Source: Caryophanales bacterium UBA6768 (GTDB lineage: Bacteria > Bacillota > Bacilli > Bacillales_D > Amphibacillaceae). Taken from it: a DNA stretch of 25,903 nucleotides. How positions within the stretch are numbered: the stretch's first letter is position 1; each line of letters begins with the position of its first letter. Where the stretch lies: contig DKGO01000140.1 in assembly GCA_002453315.1 (NCBI GenBank), positions 1 to 25,903 of the forward strand. Direction: 5' to 3'. Under the pieces are notes generated by a model. It searched no databases and was not told the origin of the DNA. It worked only from the letters and a program-made list of their open reading frames with translations. Both the position numbers and the translations under genes were made by a program. Shown piece after piece: positions 24,080 through 25,903 of this stretch.

Positions 24080-24982
24080 ATGCGTCTAGACCAATTAAAT
24101 TATTTAGTAGAAATTGATCGATTTAAATCAATTTCATTAGCAGCTGAAAAACTATATGTTTCACAACCAACAGTTAGCCAAGCCGTCAACGCATTAGAAA
24201 TAGAATTAGGAAAAAAACTATTTAACCGATCTCGCTCTGGGACAATACCTACTGAATATGGCTTAGAGATTATTGAAAAGGCAAAGGAAATTCTTTTCAT
24301 TGTCGATGATATTAAAGAATCATCTGTAAGCAATTTTAAATTACTAAGTGGAAGTATTTCTATTAAAGGGGTTCCCGGTTTTTACACAAGCTTACTATCA
24401 TCTGCACTAGTTTCCTTCAAGAAAAAGTTTCCCGGTATCACATTAAAGCTGTTTGAAGGGGGATCTTTGGAAATCGAAAAAGATATTTTAGCAAAAACTG
24501 TAGACTTAGGTTTTGTTGCAGTTGATAATGAGGAGTATTTTAAAAATAATAGTAAACTCATTTTTAAACCATTAACAACTGGCAATATTATGGCTTGTGT
24601 GGGACAAAAGTCTCCTTTAGCAAATAAAACTTCGTTGTCAATGCAGGAAATTATAAAACATCCTTTAATTTCCCTTAAACCAGGATACCAGATGTATGAT
24701 ACCATTATGGATTCACTTAAGGAATATGGAAATCCTGACGTCTTTTTTTACTCAGGTAATTCTTCAGCTGGAAAACAAATATTAGTAGAAGGGTTTGGGG
24801 TAGGATTTTGTTCTAGTATCACAATTAAAAATGATCCATATTTCACATTCGACAAATTAAAAGCTATCCCTTTATCTGACACTGATTTAGGGCTAAACTA
24901 TGGCTATTTAATATTAAAAGATGAACATTTCTCAAATATCTCAAAAGAGTTTATAAAAATTGTTAAATCATATATTACGTAA
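24080..24982 (+). CDS. LysR-family transcriptional regulator
   Basis: 300 residues from ATG 24080, chosen because GGGAGGA lies 6 nt upstream; an in-frame GTG at 24065 is part of that site. The N-terminal winged helix-turn-helix (1-60) reads AAEKLYVSQPTVSQAVNALEIELGKKLFNR, typical of LysR proteins. A linker helix and the two-lobed effector-binding domain follow (about 85-300). It is divergent from the catabolic cluster, the standard arrangement for a LysR activator of the neighbouring genes. The effector is probably the substrate or a CoA intermediate. Confidence 0.93.
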   Translation: MRLDQLNYLVEIDRFKSISLAAEKLYVSQPTVSQAVNALEIELGKKLFNRSRSGTIPTEYGLEIIEKAKEILFIVDDIKESSVSNFKLLSGSISIKGVPGFYTSLLSSALVSFKKKFPGITLKLFEGGSLEIEKDILAKTVDLGFVAVDNEEYFKNNSKLIFKPLTTGNIMACVGQKSPLANKTSLSMQEIIKHPLISLKPGYQMYDTIMDSLKEYGNPDVFFYSGNSSAGKQILVEGFGVGFCSSITIKNDPYFTFDKLKAIPLSDTDLGLNYGYLILKDEHFSNISKEFIKIVKSYIT

Positions 24983-25360
24983 ATTAACTAACGGAAACTA
25001 TTTTCAATAAAATCATTGATTTAGTTTTTATTAAGTCAATAAAGAAATTACCCTTTACATCAATATTGAATATTTACTAATAAATTTGATTCAGAATTTG
25101 TAACCTCATGAATAGGTCTCCAATCAGATAATTAAATAATTACTCTCTAGTAAAAAAGTGCCTGAAACTTATTCCCAAATAGAACGGAACAAGGTTCAGT
25201 CACTTTTTAATGTGCACATCCTAAGAAAAAATTATGTCATTTCATTTTATAGACTCGTAAATAATTCTATAGCCATTGTGCTGAACAGAACAATCTACTT
25301 TCAATGTACTTTAACATCAGATTATTCACATAAAAACACTTACTTTTATTCTTCCATTCT
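24983..25360. other. 378-bp intergenic stretch
   Basis: No supported gene. It holds the bidirectional terminator at 25153-25208 and otherwise AT-rich sequence. An ORF that can be read at 25158-25472 overlaps the opposite-strand gamma-glutamyltransferase end and has no protein-like features. Confidence 0.6.
25153..25208. terminator. bidirectional terminator
   Basis: AAAAAGTG (25153-25160) pairs with CACTTTTT (25201-25208), and the inner CTGAA (25162-25166) pairs with TTCAG (25195-25199), around a 28-nt loop. A-run on one side and T-run on the other suit both strands. It lies between the convergent LysR and gamma-glutamyltransferase genes. Confidence 0.65.
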
Positions 25361-25903
25361 TCATTTCCCCTCTGCCCATGATTCTGCGCGTGGGTCGGCA
25401 CCACCGATTAGCTTGCTAGTTTCTGGATCTTTTATAATGGCAACAACCGCACCCATATCGATAGCAAAATGACCGTTTTCATCAACAATATACCTCAATT
25501 TTTCCATTGCTTCCGCATGCTCATCATACAATGATTCTTCTAACTTAATAGTCCCTGGATGGTAGTCATGTGGGGAAAATGAATCTGGAAAATTCATCGA
25601 TCCAAAACGGGGTGCTTCAATCGCTTCTTGAATATCCATGCCAAAAACAACATGATTTAAAAAGACTTGAACCATTGCTTGGGATTGCATATCGCCACCA
25701 GGGGTTGTAATCGTCATATAAAATTCATCATCTTTTTTAATCATCATTGGATTAGGTGTAATTCTCGGCCGTTTACCGGGCTCTAAGGCATTGACGTTCC
25801 CTTCATCTAGTCTAAATTGGGTCATACGGGTGCCCAATGTTAATCCTGTTCCAGGTACCATGGGTGATTCGGGAAAATCACTAACTGTTAAAGATATTGA
25901 ATT
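25361..25903 (-). CDS. gamma-glutamyltransferase family protein, C-terminal part (5' end beyond the window)
   Basis: 180 residues visible; the frame is open to the right edge, so the start is outside and the internal Met at 25861 is not the start. The segment has the C-terminal (small-subunit) features of the gamma-glutamyltranspeptidase family: VPGTGLTLGTRM, ALEPGKRPRITPNPMM, TPGGDMQSQAMVQVFLN and the ending GGADPRAESWA. Members are Ntn-hydrolases acting on gamma-glutamyl compounds such as glutathione; many Bacillales paralogues have unknown substrates. The catalytic Thr lies upstream, outside the window. It belongs to the next locus, separated from the LysR gene by a terminator. Confidence 0.88.
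   Translation of the reverse strand, partial: NSISLTVSDFPESPMVPGTGLTLGTRMTQFRLDEGNVNALEPGKRPRITPNPMMIKKDDEFYMTITTPGGDMQSQAMVQVFLNHVVFGMDIQEAIEAPRFGSMNFPDSFSPHDYHPGTIKLEESLYDEHAEAMEKLRYIVDENGHFAIDMGAVVAIIKDPETSKLIGGADPRAESWAEGK

Noticed and set aside
25158..25472. 104-codon plus-strand ORF
   Set aside because: It overlaps the clearly coding gamma-glutamyltransferase end on the other strand, has no ribosome binding site and begins inside the terminator.
25361..25861. A short stand-alone gamma-glutamyltransferase-like gene starting at Met 25861
   Set aside because: The frame continues upstream to the window edge with family-like sequence, so this Met is internal and the gene is cut by the window.
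1..25903. tRNA, rRNA, CRISPR arrays, riboswitches
   Set aside because: No cloverleaf, repeat-spacer array or recognisable riboswitch core was seen on reading; a covariance-model search was not possible here.

Overview
The window is AT-rich DNA from a low-GC Gram-positive bacterium. Strong GGAGG-type ribosome binding sites, lipoprotein signals and sigma-A-like promoters point to the Bacillaceae. An Oceanobacillus/Virgibacillus-like genus is a guess; there is no rRNA or marker gene to confirm it. I see no tRNA, rRNA, CRISPR array or intact insertion sequence.

Layout. (1) 35-625: a YusW-like lipoprotein. (2) 685-3254, minus strand: a type II restriction-modification pair, a C5-cytosine methyltransferase followed by a candidate endonuclease with a C-terminal B3-like domain. 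The promoter of the pair carries a LexA/DinR-like box in its spacer. (3) 3471-7320, plus strand: a glyoxylate-shunt locus with malate synthase G, an unlisted 34-residue CxxC/CxxC mini-protein and isocitrate lyase. Each of the three genes is preceded by two copies of a CTGTTATATAACAG-like palindrome, 30-31 bp apart. (4) 7585-8745: a drug-efflux-type MFS transporter. (5) 8746-9717: a gene-poor, apparently decayed stretch. (6) 9718-23938, minus strand: a 14-kb catabolic cluster. In transcription order it holds an SDR, a MaoC hydratase, an acyl-CoA dehydrogenase, a second SDR, an aldehyde dehydrogenase, a TRAP transporter (DctP, DctQ, DctM), a flavin reductase-like protein, an AMACR-like class III CoA-transferase family protein, a DUF35 OB-fold protein, a thiolase-like protein, a second class III CoA-transferase and an MFS transporter. 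A divergent LysR regulator (24080-24982) sits at its head. (7) 25361-25903: the 3' part of a gamma-glutamyltransferase gene running off the right edge.

How it may work together. The TRAP system would import an organic acid, a class III CoA-transferase would activate it (no acyl-CoA ligase is present), and the dehydrogenase, hydratase, SDRs and thiolase-like/DUF35 pair would carry out a modified beta-oxidation. The gene set resembles the bbs operon for benzylsuccinate degradation: two CoA-transferases, dehydrogenase, hydratase, two SDRs, thiolase plus DUF35. It also resembles the dehydrogenase/MaoC/DUF35/thiolase-like aldolase module of steroid side-chain degradation. The thiolase-like protein has Ser where thiolases have their nucleophilic Cys, and an aldehyde dehydrogenase is present, so a retro-aldol ending is a serious alternative to thiolysis. 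The substrate cannot be read from the sequence. The glyoxylate-shunt genes nearby could assimilate acetyl-CoA, but they show no shared regulatory site with the catabolic cluster.
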